Notes: generated by a model not told the origin, from the sequence alone. DNA of 64,000 bases from Phymorhynchus buccinoides (GCA_017654935.2 CM065710.1:24674091-24738090); one strand, 5' to 3'; shown: positions 11,133-23,217, counted from the first letter of the stretch. Numbers and translations: made by a program.

Positions 11133-11331
11133 CAGACCCGTTTACTCTACTCTTTTCAAGTAGTATTCTACTCAGTTTGGACCCTACTACTTATTCAAAA
11201 TTGAAAATAATGCTCTAATTGCTCATTTTCGGTGAACATTGTTTAATGAATAGAACTCACATTTTGTACCAAGACTACTCATTTCAGCTATCCAGACTAG
11301 TCACGACTTGTGTAGGGGGTAAACAGGTCTG
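11133..11331. mobile_element. CAGACCTGTTTAC-type MITE, copy in (GT)n
   Basis: CAGACCCGTTTACTC ... GGGGTAAACAGGTCTG, 199 bp. Flanks are GTGTGT and GTGTAT, five of six matching, in keeping with a 6-bp duplication. Just after it (11408-11430) is an AAATC run. Confidence 0.8.
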
Positions 11332-11534
11332 GTGTATGTGTGTGTGTGTGTGAGATGAATAAAGAAGACAGGTTGGCATAGGTGTGGGCGCGTGCTGCAT
11401 GAATGCTTCAAATCAAATCAAATCAAAATCAATTTATATATCCCGAGGAGAAATTTCGTTCAGGTGCCAGAATAGCTGAGACATCAGCATTTAGGACATA
11501 CGGACATAGACATTCAGCATGCGTGAGTATAATG

Positions 11535-11776
11535 TACCTTTTCACCGCCAATGTCGCATTTTTGCACCACAATGGTTGAACACCCTGTCACTAAAAGGCA
11601 TCAACTCAGGGCCTGTTATCCAATGACCCTATTTTCTTCATTTGGGAGGTAAGGATAGACCTCATGTTATGCATGTGACAGAGAAATTCCCAATATTGCA
11701 AATACTTTTTTTTCTCTACCAAGTTAAGTTTTATGGTATTGTTTTGGCTGAAAATGGCTGGCGGCGAAAGGGTTAA
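11535..11776. mobile_element. piggyBac-like MITE, inverse orientation
   Basis: It begins near TACCTTTTCACCGCCAATG (left TTAA lost) and ends CTGGCGGCGAAAGGGTTAA. The order of internal landmarks is reversed relative to the 8147 copy. Confidence 0.8.
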
Positions 11777-11827
11777 GGTTACACGTAGTACACGCTTAAA
11801 AATACACATTGCATGTGGATGCTTACA

Positions 11828-11914
11828 AGCCAGAGGATAAGCATGCACAGCCAGAGGATAAGCATGCACAGCCAGAGGATAAGCATGCACAGCCAGAGGA
11901 TAAGCATGCACAGC
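11828..11914. repeat. 22-bp tandem repeat x 4
   Basis: AGCCAGAGGATAAGCATGCA plus CA, four near-perfect copies directly before the next TTAA element. Confidence 0.9.
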
Positions 11915-11920
11915 TTCTTT

Positions 11921-13124
<1,204 letters not shown>

Positions 13125-13399
13125 CACGATGAGCACACATTTAAGCCTAAAAGGATCACGAGCACAATGCTTGTGTGGGTACTATTGTGCTGTTTTTGGT
13201 ACTATTTTATCATGCTTTTAGTTGAACTTCAGTGATGTCAGTATGTGATACGCTATGCGGCAGTCAGGGGGTTAACAGACCTGTTTACCCATAAGATTTC
13301 GCCATATTTTGTACACATATCTGACCAAAATATGATGGTACATGGGGGGAAAATACAGTGAAATGGTGAAAACAAATCTGACGGTCATTTCTGTACATT

Positions 13400-13845
13400 G
13401 CCTGATTCAGGAAACTGGTGCGCTCTGTGTGTGTGTGCGTGTATGCTCCTGCTTTCAGGAAACTGGTGCGCTCTGTGTGTGTGTGTGCATGGATGCTCCT
13501 GCTTTCAGGAAACTGGTGCGCTCTGTGTGTGTGTGTGCGTGTATGCTCCTGCTTTCAGGAAACTGGTGCGCTCTGTGTGTGTGTGTGTGCATGGATGCTC
13601 CTGCTTTCAGGAAACTGGTGCGCTCTGTGTGTGTGCATGGATGCTCCTGCTTTCAGGAAAACTGGTGCGCTCTGTGTGTGTGTGTGTATGCTCCTGCTTT
13701 CAGGAAACTGGTGCGCTCTGTGTGTGCGTGTATGCTCCTGCTTTCAGGAAACTGGTGCGCTCTGTGTGTGTGTATGCTCCTGCTTTCAGGAAACTGGTGC
13801 GCTCTGTGTGTGCGTGTATGCTCCTGCTTTCAGGAAACTGGTGCG

Positions 13846-13880
<35 letters not shown>

Positions 13881-14216
13881 CTCCTGCTTTTCAGGAAACT
13901 GGTGCGCTCTGTGTGTGCGTGTATGCTCCTGCTTTCAGGAAACTGGTGCGCTCTGTGTGTGTGTGTGCATGGATGCTCCTGCTTTCAGGAAAACTGGTGC
14001 GCTCTGTGTGTGTGCGTGTATGCTCCTGCTTTCAGGAAACTGGTGCGCTCTGTGTGTGTGTATATGCTCCTGCTTTCAGGAAACTGGTGCGCTCTCTGTG
14101 TGTGCATGTATGCTCCTGCTTTCAGGAAACTGGTGTGCTCTGTGTGTGTGTGCTCCTGCTTTCGGGAAACTGGTGCGCTGTGTGTGTGTGTGTGTGTGTG
14201 TACATGGATGCTCCTG
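13400..14216. repeat. Minisatellite of ~42-64-bp units x 17
   Basis: The unit is GCTTTCAGGAAACTGGTGCG-CTCTGTG(TG)n-TGCATGGATGCTCCT. Seventeen starts of CAGGAAACTGG lie between 13409 and 14165. (TG)n length differs between units. The unit fuses host sequence (TTCAGGAAACTGGTGC, single-copy at 25446) to the left end of the nested MITE (ATGGATGCTCCTGCTTTCAG). All frames are open, so the Cys/Val-rich readings are artefacts. Confidence 0.95.
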
Positions 14217-14486
14217 CTTTCAGGATGTCCTGAAATGCAGGATTCTTTTATTGCCTGGAGCCGGCGTCGCCGGATTATGAGAATTTGAGAAGCAACAAAT
14301 TTCCTATTTATAAACATTTTGTCGGTTTCTTGTATGTGTAGAATATAAAAGAAATGAATGCAGATCAATATTGACATGCCTTTACCAGGAACTTTATGAT
14401 TTTAGGATTGTTTAAGTCAAGTTGTTAACTGGGCAGCCCCTGGACCCCTTGCAGGATTTTTGAAATTTCCCAGGAGCACCCCCATG
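14202..14486. mobile_element. MITE with CATGGATGCTCCTG ends, copy 2
   Basis: CATGGATGCTCCTGCTTTC ... CCAGGAGCACCCCCATG, inserted in (TG)n. It matches 6710-6984 over about 275 bp including GCCGGCGTCGCCGG. Its left end seeded the adjacent minisatellite. Confidence 0.75.
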
Positions 14487-14667
14487 TGTGTGTGTTCATG
14501 TAATGGATGACATAGTCTTTCTATAACTTGATATATAAGTTGTTATAAAAATGTGTGCATGTTTGCACTGTTTTTTTAACTTTCCTGTTGGAGTACTATT
14601 TTGTGGAAAAATACACTTGTTTTGGATTTTGAATACACGAAGCCCAATTTCAGGGTAAACAGGTGTG

Positions 14668-15223
14668 GGTTAAATGTCTTTTTAACACATGTACACTGAA
14701 GCCCATGTGCAGATCCCATCCGCAATATATAAAAAGTGAGAAATAAGAGGATGGTGTGTGCGGATGGGTTTCTGCACGTACGCGTATACGCCTAATAGGG
14801 CGTTTGCTGCATGCTGGCCACCTCGAATTTCACAGGGTTGAATTTAGAGAGTTCAACTAGAAAGGTCAGTGTAACTCTGGCAGAACGAGTGCGGGCAAAT
14901 TAGTAGTATAGGAACACTCGTGCCCAATGCTCTATTGATTAACTTTAAAAAAAATTATTAATGGATTCCAAAACTGTTGTGGAGTTTTTCATGACTTTTT
15001 TGTGTTGCTTTTCATTGTTGCAGACGACACTGTCACCAAAGGATGGTACTGCTTTGAAAATCTTCCTCCTTCTATCCATGGCCAGTGAAAGGAAACGGCA
15101 AGTAATTATGCGCAAGTAGGATACAGTAATCCACTTGTTGTAACGAAAGCGAATACTGTGGAACCACCCTATAGCAACCCCCCCCCCCATTATTAGACTC
15201 CCTTCCTTTTTTAATTTAAAGTC
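14668..15223. other. Unassigned single-copy-looking DNA
   Basis: No repeat match inside the window and no convincing exon. An 81-codon minus-strand frame at 14945-15190 has no family or splice support. Confidence 0.4.
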
Positions 15224-15500
15224 TTTTGGACAGCGCAGTTATAGTTTTTGCGCCCCCACTGTCTGGAACTCCTTGCCTGTTCACCTCCGTCACCAATCAG
15301 CACTTCCCGCTTTCAAAACCCAACTCAAAACTCGTCTGTTTCAAAGAGGTTTCTCTCTCTAACTTTCACGTAAGTTAGATGATGGCCGAATGAATGTGTA
15401 GAATGAATGTGTATGTTAGCCCAATTGCGTGTGAATGTGAGCGCCTGGAGTTTAATTCTAAAGAAAGGCGATATGTAAATGCTATGTTTTATTATTTATT
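15224..15500 (+). mobile_element. L2-like LINE, 3' end fragment
   Basis: One frame reads PTVWNSLPVHLRHQSALPAF then KTQLKTRLFQRGFSL and stops. This is the C-terminal pattern of L2/CR1-group ORF2 proteins (known family pattern: PTxWNSLPxxLR...LPxFKxxLKTxLF). The 3' end has GTGAGCGCCTGG...AAAGGCGATATGTAAATGCT and a TTATT tail, resembling L2 3' ends. The 5' end is truncated. Confidence 0.75.
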
Positions 15501-15501
15501 A

Positions 15502-15745
15502 TTAACCCTTTCACCGCCAAAGTCGCATTTTAGCACCACAGTGATTTAACACCTATGCCACTAAAAGGCATCAAATTAGGGTCTATTATCCAAAGACCCT
15601 ATTGTCTTGGATTCGGGAAGTAAGGATAGACCTTATTTTAGGTCTGTCACAGAAGAATCCCCAATACTGCAGATGGATTTTGTTCTCTGCCCAGGTACCA
15701 AATGGAAATGTTTGGTTGAAATATCGTTGGCGGTGAAAGGGTTAA
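15502..15745. mobile_element. piggyBac-like MITE
   Basis: TTAACCCTTTCACCGCCAAAG ... TTGGCGGTGAAAGGGTTAA, 244 bp with TTAA both ends, landed just after the ATT-rich LINE tail. Confidence 0.85.
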
Positions 15746-15867
15746 GACCTACTTCTGTGAGACATTGCCCTTTGTAAGTATTAAAATTCCCTCCCTTATG
15801 TAACTCCCTCCCATTTAAGACCTCATTTTGGATGATGTTTGAAGGTCTTATGGAGTTTCCACTGTAT
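15746..15867. mobile_element. pogo-like MITE, left-truncated copy
   Basis: The body CATTGCCCTTTGTAAGTATT and the right end GGAGTTTCCACTGTA are present. The left end is missing where it meets the TTAA of the preceding element. Confidence 0.7.
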
Positions 15868-16150
15868 AATGTGCTTTGGATCATAGCCAGGGGTTGGGAG
15901 GCCTTCACTATAGATACTGAATTTCAGTACAGTGGAACCTCCCATTATAAGACTCCCTCCCACATAAGACCTGCTTCTCTGATACATTGCCCTTCTTTGT
16001 AAGTATTGAAATTCCCTCCCTTATAAGACCCCTCCCATTTAAGACCTCATTTTGGATGATTTTTTGAAGGTCTTATAAGGGAGGTTTCACTGTATAATGT
16101 GCTTTGTAGGGGTTGGGAGGCCTTCACTATAGATACTGAATTTCGGTATT
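15756..16150. repeat. Tandem duplication (~225 bp) including a pogo-like MITE and its flank
   Basis: The flank TAATGTGCTTTG...GGGGTTGGGAGGCCTTCACT...ATAGATACTGAATTTC follows both MITE copies (15867-15927 and 16094-16150). The MITE and its host flank were therefore duplicated together. Confidence 0.75.
15928..16094. mobile_element. pogo-like MITE, full copy
   Basis: TACAGTGGAACCTCCCATTA ... AAGGGAGGTTTCACTGTA, 167 bp, TA on both sides. Confidence 0.85.
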
Positions 16151-16238
16151 GTATTAGTAATTCTTTCCGACAAACATTAAAAAAAAAAAAAATTCATATA
16201 GTACTTCCAATGGAACATTTGGTCCCCCCCCCCCCCCC

Positions 16239-16549
16239 CCCCCGTGGGGATACCCGGGGGTCTTGTATAAATAGTTCCCCCACCTTCTGGAAGTTCTGTG
16301 CTTGTAACTTCCTCTAATCTGTCACTCTTTGACTCTGCCTTTTCCCTTTGCTTACTGTCATCTACTACTATAATTCTGCCTTACTGGTCCATTCTCCTGC
16401 CTTTTTTTCAAGAAACACTTTTCAAAAAGATTTCCTCCAGCCAAAGTCGGACTTGCTGGGCCTAACTATTTCTTAGTTAGGCGCATTATGGCAGCATGAC
16501 GCATCTGCGCTCATAATTGACAGGAAACTGAGCGATCGAAGAAGAAGAA
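16239..16549 (+). mobile_element. GAA-tailed ~300-bp repeat
   Basis: It starts CCCCGTGGGGATACCCGGGG, a short GC-rich hairpin, and continues AGTTCCCCCACCTTCTGGAA. It passes GCATGACGCATCTGCGCTCA and ends GAAACTGAGCGATCGAAGAA(GAA)n. Copies occur at 22664, 25660, 30706, 58318 and 62268. There is no open frame. The oligo-GAA 3' tail suggests a retroposed, SINE-like element. Confidence 0.75.
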
Positions 16550-16628
16550 TGTTTGGTAATATCCTGGACTTGTTTTTCAGTACAGCTATAATGTTACAGG
16601 AATTGTCAATAAATCCTTCATACATGCT

Positions 16629-16798
<170 letters not shown>

Positions 16799-17120
16799 AT
16801 GGTTGATGATGACGACATGTGGTTTCAAGTAAAGCAAGACAAAGAAAATGTTCAGCACCGATTTGATTGGAATTTTGCTCGAGTCCAGAGGAAGACAAGA
16901 GTGCGGGAGGTCTGGACGGATGCAATTCTGTGTCAAACTGTTCAGATTGCACTTGTCCCGGCCTTCTGCCCCTTGTCCCAGCCTTCTGCCCCTTGTCACA
17001 GCACCACGGGCAGCAGAATTGTCAACTCAACTCATCTGAACTCAACTTCTGGAGTTGCTGAATTTGTAGGAATTAAAATTGCTGGCAAAGGGTGAGTTTC
17101 TGGTGGTGTCAGATGCTTTG

Positions 17121-17393
17121 CGTTTTAGCTATCAATTTGGCCATGCCAGGCAACGGGATTTCTCCCTGCTCTTACCGACTTTCAATTGCCATGGGATTTT
17201 TACGTGTGTAAAGCGCACAGGTCAGACTAGCTTTAAGTCTCCATCCGAAGGACTGGACGTTCAGTTCGATTTTCCTGTCAAACTAGAAAGAAAGGGCGAG
17301 GCCGGGATTCAAACCCGGGTCACTCACGCTGCAGTCACGCATTACATTTGGCAGGCAAACATCTTAACCAGTTAAACCACTCTGCCACCTGTA
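17121..17393 (-). mobile_element. tRNA-headed SINE, full copy
   Basis: Read on the minus strand from 17393: an A-box-like TGGCAGAGTGGTT, then a B-box-like GGGTTTGAATCCC about 75 bases on. A body follows with TCCTTCGGATGGAGAC and GACAGGAAAATCGAACTG, then ATAGCTAAAA at the end. The head is a degenerate tRNA. The body phrase 'CCTTCGGATGGGGAC' is reminiscent of conserved SINE core domains, but I cannot say which. A second full copy is at 24797-25240. Confidence 0.8.
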
Positions 17394-18339
17394 AAATAAG
17401 CTGTCATGATAATCCTTAGCTTTTAGGAGTGGTGGGTTTTTTTTCAGCCATTCTCCGGAAAGATGGATTTTGGGAGTGTCGAAGCTTGCGACTTCTGGTT
17501 TGTGGGGTTTTTTTTTAATTCTTGAAGGGCCATTCTTTGGGGCTGGTGCGTGTATGCGGATATCAAAATGGCTTGTGAGTTTGAGTTGCGAGTTCTTGCC
17601 GATTCGTCTCTGGATGAGTGCCGTCGAAAGTTGTGGCTGTGGTGAGTTCGTGACCTGTGCAATGATTGGTTGTTGAGCTATCCAATTGCACTTGTCCCGG
17701 CCTTACTGCGGCCTGCACTGGCTCCAGCCTGGGATGGAGGTCAACAGGAGGCGGAGAATTTCACAGAATTACTTCATTAACTTGTTTACCGCGGAGGGAT
17801 CACATTTTTTGGATGGTGCGCATCATTGGATTGTTTGTAAACTGATACAAAGTTGGCGGGTTTCATGGAGGTTTAATTCGACGGATGGTGGCAAGAATTG
17901 AAATGTGATTCGATTTAAACATTGATTGTCGCTGGAACTGAAATTTAGAGGGGAGGCAGTTAAGATTTTAGACACTGGGAACGATTAGATTGCAAGCTGT
18001 TTAGTGAACAGAAATAATGTCTGGGTAGAGTGCAATGCAGTGGTGTGGACAAATCAACTGGAAAGACTGATGGATTTCTGACTGGAGTCTGCTTTCTGGG
18101 GGGCCTTGATGATCTTGGATTGAACCGCGCTGTTCAGGGGGTTGGACTTCGCAGACAATGTTGAAAGGTAGACGGGGGGTAATACGATGCCGCTGAACTA
18201 TAGAGCCAGCAGAGAAACGTGGAGGCAGGGCGGTTGGTACCAGAGGCAGTGATTTGTGGAATGCAGCAACAAATTGCACTGGTCCCGGCCTGCCCTGTCA
18301 CTGCACACGCACACAACTGGACAGCAGGATCGGGTTCGA

Positions 18340-18860
18340 TTGCAAAGGATTCTGGGTTTCATAAAAAGCGAGTTGGATTGTTTGTTCCATTGTTCCATGA
18401 AAAGTTGAAGTGTGAATGGGTTTTGCTCCGACCAGTTTGTTTCAACTGGTTGTCTGTTACTCTGCCGAAGACGGACATTGGACAACAGGATCGGATTGGA
18501 CGCTTGGTTTCATAGAAAGCGAGTTGGATTGTTTCATGAAAAGAAGTGTGAATGGGTTTTGCTCCGACCAGTTTGTTTCAACTGGTTGTCTGTTACTCTG
18601 CCGAAGACGGACATTGGACAACAGGATCGGATTGGACGCTTGGTTTCATAGAAAGCGAGTTGGATTGTTTCATGGATTGTTTCAACTGGTTGTCAGTTAC
18701 TCTGCCAAAGACAGACATTGTACAACAGAATTGGATTGGATGCTTGGTTTCATAGAAAGCGATTTGGATTGTTTGTTCCATGAAAGCGTGAATAGGTTTT
18801 GCTGCTATCCTGTTTTCATCTGGTTCTCCGTTATTCTGCCGGAGATGGACATTTTGTGTG
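18340..18860. repeat. 136-bp tandem repeat, about 3.5 copies
   Basis: GTGAATGGGTTTTGCTCCGA ... GAAAGCGAGTTGGATTGTTT recurs at 18411 and 18547 almost unchanged. Diverged units lie near 18671 and 18786. The 169-codon frame spanning it simply re-reads the unit. Confidence 0.85.
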
Positions 18861-19051
18861 GTGATGCTTTATTTGACCGATTGGTGGTGGTTGTGGTAAT
18901 GAGATACATCATTCGTCTTGCGTAGTTCCTCACTTCTCATGTTTGCGATGTCTTTTTAAATTGACAAGGAATGTGTTTTGCGACAAGAAGCTGCATTTGC
19001 GTGATGGAAACTGAGTCGGGATTTTACCTCTTGAATCAAATAGGTTGGCTT

Positions 19052-19189
19052 GATTCGATTTAACTGCTACCGCTGATTCGATTTAACTGCTACCGCCGAT
19101 TCGATTTAACTGCTACCGCCGATTCAATTTAACTGCTACCGCTGATTCGATTTAACTGCTACCGCTGATTCGATTTAACTGCTACAGCC
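19052..19189. repeat. 23-bp tandem repeat x 6
   Basis: GATTCGATTTAACTGCTACC plus GCT, six copies with one or two substitutions. Confidence 0.95.
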
Positions 19190-19560
19190 GTGACACCCGT
19201 AGTTGTTTGGGCCGTGCCTTGTGCAATCTGTGGTTTTTGTTGGACATTCAAATTGCACTTGTCCCGGCCTACATTTCTGCGATGACATCAACACGAGATC
19301 CAGTCCTGCTGAACTGTTGGAGTCGTCCCAAATTTGGTGCACACAGCATGGGAGAGAAGTGCTTTGCTTTCTTCAAGTTGTTTCTGTCAGTTGTTCAAGG
19401 TTTTGTGTGCAACGGAGAAAGGTGTATCGGCTCCCCCACACTCCCCCTCCCACCCACTTTCAAATTTTTGCATTTTAATATTTCACCGACAGTGAGAAGC
19501 AACATTCTGCCTTTATCAGGGATTAGATCAGCCAGGGATTATTTTCATTAAACTGAAAGA

Positions 19561-20165
19561 AGCAGACTGTCTTTAACTCATTCTGGATGAATTACGAGTA
19601 TACTCGGAACAGGAGCACGCCAGTCAGGGCCTACTTGCGAGTATTCTCGGAACAGCGATTTCTGTTATAGTCTATAAGCTGTCTACATCCATGTTTTTTC
19701 AATCCAAACCACATTTTTCGAGTTAATTCTATTCATCACTGTTCCTGCTTTCGGTTTACTTATGTGTGGTACTTCTATCTTAATTTTTAATGTTAAAAAT
19801 GTAAAAAAATAATAATTAAAAAATCAGCCCTAGACAAACATCAGAAAATACTCGATGTTTTCATTAACAGTGATAGTAATAAGGAGACTAATAATGATTC
19901 CGAGTTTAATACAAGTAGACACAATTTCAAAGTGAAAAATAAACTTGGACCAACCAGTAATATTGTCAAAACTGAATCATTGACAGTGAGTTTTGTTGCG
20001 CTTCTTATTTGTTATAAAAAAAATAATATTCTAGGCAGCCCCAGGCCAGTAATGGAGTTTACCTAAGACAGTGCAGTCCTGAAGGGGTTAAGAAATGACG
20101 GCAAAGTTGTTGTTACGCTTCTTATTTGTTATAAATAAAATTTCTAGGCAAGTAATGGAGTTGAC
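19561..20165. other. AT-rich unassigned DNA
   Basis: A local near-duplication (CGCTTCTTATTTGTTATAAA near 19998 and 20116) is the only structure noticed. No gene. Confidence 0.4.
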
Positions 20166-20710
20166 TTAACCCTCTCAAGGCTGCAGAACCGAAATCTGCC
20201 CGATTTGTTTTCTTCCCTGGTGGACGATGACGCCGATTGCGCCCGCTGAACGCCAGGTCTAGTATGTTCACTTTCACTTTCTCCCTACCCACAATGCAAT
20301 ATACTAAGTTAGTTCTTCCTGTTTCTGACACTCCCGGGTCGGTTTTTGGTCTTTACAGCAAGGGAAAGCACCCAATAGTCTTTTTGAACTGATTTTTCAA
20401 AGTGACGCCAAACTTTTTTTGTTTTTTTGCCACGTGACGTGAGCAGTATTGACCTGGTTGGATGTTTGGAGTGCCATTACGGATTTTTTTCTTCTAATTC
20501 ATGGTTTGTTGTATGACATTGTGTTAGCTTTCGAATGAAAATATCATCATTGCTATTCAATATGCATCTTTCAGAAATGAAATGCGAGTTCGACTTTATT
20601 TTGGGTGATTTTTTTAAATAGAAGATTTGGTGTGACGTTCGGAGTTACTCCCCTTCTCTTATGCAATAGGATCGATTCTCGGTTTGATTGATCGGGAGGC
20701 ATAGGGTTAA
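20166..20710. mobile_element. Possible TTAA-flanked element, 545 bp
   Basis: TTAACCCTCTCAAGGCTGC at the left and GAGGCATAGGGTTAA at the right give short TTAACCCT inverted ends with TTAA on both sides, as in the piggyBac-like families. Inverted repetition beyond about 9 bases is weak, and there is one copy only. Confidence 0.4.
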
Positions 20711-20880
20711 GGCAGTGAAGTGCTGAAGGGGTTAAGATCCAGGCTGATAAACATGAGGGGGTATATAAAGAACAACTTTGCCGGTGTGTCTTGGGTAACC
20801 AACTTATGTGCAAGGAGAGAGAGAGAGAGGGAGTTGTATTGGGGTTTTTTAATGGACTGTCTTATTTCTGTCAAAGTTAG

Positions 20881-21290
20881 CGGTAAAGGTCAAGATGTGC
20901 CACCCACCCCCACCCCACCCCTACATTTCTCGGTGAATTCCATTTTTGCCTTTCTTACCAAACAAGCTGTATTTTATGAACCTTTTCAGCTAATTATCTT
21001 TGTTCAATTATTAATTGCATTCATGATAAAGGCCATTATTTTATGTAATAGGACCCCCCCCCCCCCCCCATGTATTGCAGTACTGTACACCGCAGCATGG
21101 TTCATTGCGTTTTTCCGTCTTGCTTATGCTATATAGGGTGTGTGTGTGTCCTATTAGATAATGGCCTTTATCATGACTGCGATTAATTATTGAAAAAAGA
21201 TAATTAGCTGAAAAGGTTAATAAAATACAGCATAAGAATGGAAACAACCGAGAAATGGGGGGGGGGGGGGGCACATTATTACTTTTACCA
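20881..21290. mobile_element. GGTAAAGG-ended fold-back element, copy B (no telomeric core)
   Basis: GGTAAAGGTCAAGATGTGCC on the left, GGCACATTATTACTTTTACC on the right. The arms are GCTGTATTTTATGAACC and its complement near 21200. The core TGCAGTACTGTACACCGCAG lacks TTAGGG motifs and has ATAATGGCCTTTATCATGA instead. Flanks AAGTTAGC and AAGTTATC agree at seven of eight bases. Confidence 0.8.
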
Positions 21291-21574
21291 AGTTATCTAT
21301 GGATTTGACTGCATATATGTGACCCAGCACCACGAAAGGGACATTGTCAAACACCATTCTGAGAAAATGATACATTTGAAAACTTCAGGCAATTCTATTT
21401 CTAATGATGCAAGAACCATTGTATGTTTTTCCGTTCCAGAGTTATGAGCAGTTACATTTAGTAGGGTGAGTGTCTGCTATTTTGAGAAAACCATGTAACC
21501 TGGCTGAAGAAAATGCATTGACCTACTCATTTTAAAGCACTTATAAGACCATTTAGAGACCGTATTAAGGATTA

Positions 21575-21978
21575 TGGTAAAGGTCAAGATGTGCCACACC
21601 CCCCCCCCCCTACTACCTATCTCGGTTCATTCTATTTTTCCGTTATTGCCTTTCTTACCATACATGGTGTATTTTAGGAACATTTTTAGCTAATAACCTT
21701 TTTGGAATACTAACCCTAGCCCTAAACCTAACCCTACCCCCCACCCTATAAGACGGAAAAACGCAACGAACCACAACTGTGACAAATCGCGGTGTACTGC
21801 AGTACATAGTAGGGGGGGTAGGGTTAGGGCTAGGGTTAGTATTCCAAAAAGGTTATTAGCTAAAAATGTTCCTAAAATACAGCTTCATGTATGGTAAGAA
21901 AGGCAAAAACGGAGAAATAAAATTAACCGAGAAATGCAGGGGGGGGGGGGGGGGGGGGGCACATCTTTACCTTTACCG
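21575..21978. mobile_element. GGTAAAGG-ended fold-back element with telomeric motifs, copy C
   Basis: GGTAAAGGTCAAGATGTGCC ... GGCACATCTTTACCTTTACC. TAACCCTAGCCCTAAACC at 21712 and GGGTTAGGGCTAGGGTTAG at 21820 are inverted. The single-copy centre (CGGAAAAACGCAACGAACCA...TGCAGTACA) is in the opposite orientation to copy A. The flanks share GATTAT. Confidence 0.8.
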
Positions 21979-22144
21979 ATTATCATTTATAGATATGAAA
22001 GATAAGATGTTAAAGAACACAAATATACCCATAACTCAAAATGGACAAAAAATGAGATTTTTGACTTTTCAAACCCTGTTGTGAGAAACTAGCCCAGCGA
22101 CTTAATGTGGTGCCGGGTCACATATGGGAATGAGTCTTATTGTT

Positions 22145-22640
22145 TTCTAACTCTTCCGCCATGTTTTGGTTCTTTGACGTTCTTGGTGGTCCGTTGCATC
22201 TCAACCGACAAGAGTGAAGTAACTTTTTTGAGTGCACATGCATTGCTTTAACCCTTTTGCCACCAGCCTTTTTTTAACCACAATTTTCCATTAATCATAC
22301 AAGGGTACAGAAGAGAATTCATCTGCAATATTGGGGATTTATATGTGACATGATTAGAATAAGGCTTAGTCTTGCCACCCAAAATTAAGAACATAAGATC
22401 ATTGGATAACAGACCCTGATTTCAAGGCTTTTAATGACGGGTGTTAGATAATTGTGCAAAAATGCCACATTGGCTGTGAAAGGGTTAACGGCAGGAATAG
22501 TGACAAAAGCTATAATATTTTAAAAAAGACAAACACATGACAGGGTGCTTGGCAGTGAATGTCTTTTACATTTGGTGGGAGTGTAGACTAGAGTGATGTC
22601 TTGGGTGAATATATTCGCCCATGATGCTAGACGAAATAGC
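22145..22640. repeat. TCTTCCGCCATG-type repeat interrupted by a piggyBac-like MITE
   Basis: 22145-22247 plus 22489-22640 together match 32428-32675 (GACGTTCTTGG.TGTCCGTTGCA, CATTTGGTGGGAGTGTAGA, ATTCGCCCATG). The interruption is precisely the TTAA element at 22248-22488. Confidence 0.8.
22248..22488. mobile_element. piggyBac-like MITE with a demonstrable empty site
   Basis: Filled site: TGCT-TTAA-CCCTTTTGCC...GTGAAAGGG-TTAA-CGGCAGG. The paralogous host copy at 32528-32534 reads TGCT-TTAA-CGGAAG with a single TTAA. This shows TTAA target duplication directly. Confidence 0.9.
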
Positions 22641-22663
22641 GGAATGTTTTTCCCCCTCGTATT

Positions 22664-22968
22664 CTTCTTCTTCGGTCGCTCACAGTTTCCTGTCATGAGC
22701 GTAGATGCATCATGCTGCCGTTATGTACCTAACTAAGAAATAGGCCCAGCATGTCCGACTTCGGCTGAAGAAAATCTTTCTAATAATTTCTAGAAAAAAG
22801 ACAGGAGAATGGACCAGTGAGATAGAAAGATAGATGACAGTAAGCAAAGGGAAAAGGCAGAGTCAAAAAGAATGACAGAAAGAGGAAGTTGCAAACACAG
22901 AACTTCCAGAAGGTGAGGGAACTATTTGTACAAAAGACCCCCCGGTATCCCCACGGGAGCCCCCTTGT
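22664..22968 (-). mobile_element. GAA-tailed ~300-bp repeat
   Basis: In minus orientation: CCCGTGGGGATACCGGGGGG at 22968 down to (GAA)n at 22664, with GCATGATGCATCTACGCTCA inside. Near full length. Confidence 0.8.
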
Positions 22969-23149
22969 ATGAAGTTGGTAAAAGAATTTAAGGATTATTA
23001 AAGGTTCACAGTTCTTACATGCCACACACACACACACAAAACCCCACTGTAATTTGCAATAAAGAACCGCCAAAAACTTGTGTGCGCGGAAAAGTGCAGT
23101 TCTGCCGTGATTATTCACCAACACCCACCCTCTTACAGAGAAATGCACG

Positions 23150-23217
23150 CATACACACACACACCGCATACACACACACACCGCATACACACACACACCG
23201 CATACACACACACACCG
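23150..23217. repeat. 17-bp minisatellite ACCGCATACACACACAC x 4
   Basis: Four near-perfect units. The surrounding 22969-23596 shows only AT/CA-rich sequence and unsupported frames. Confidence 0.85.

Larger units (their letters stand above)
13276..14667. mobile_element. CAGACCTGTTTACCC-ended MITE with target duplication GGTTAA, swollen to 1.4 kb
   Basis: The ends CAGACCTGTTTACCC and GGGTAAACAGGTGTG are flanked by GGTTAA at 13270-13275 and 14668-14673. Its body (CATAAGATTTCGCCATATTT..., GTGCATGTTTGCACTG...) matches the unexpanded 331-bp copy at 25320-25650. The extra length is a minisatellite (13400-14200) and a nested MITE (14202-14486). Confidence 0.85.
16799..19560. other. Low-repeat region with a recurring 20-mer; no gene recognised
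   Basis: The phrase ATTGCACTTGTCCCGGCCT recurs near 16946, 17688, 18272 (one change) and 19252, each time next to short G/C-rich sequence. Several 60-170-codon open frames exist on both strands, but none shows a family motif, signal sequence or paired splice sites that I trust. A SINE and two tandem arrays lie inside. It could hold exons of an unrecognised gene. Confidence 0.4.

Noticed and set aside
13342..14288. Three overlapping 270-312-codon plus-strand frames rich in Cys, Val and Leu
   Set aside because: They are frame-by-frame readings of the same 17-unit minisatellite with (TG)n. No initiation context, domain or splice evidence.
17330..17393. Functional tRNA gene
   Set aside because: A- and B-box-like words are present, but the cloverleaf is not complete and the sequence continues into a shared SINE body.
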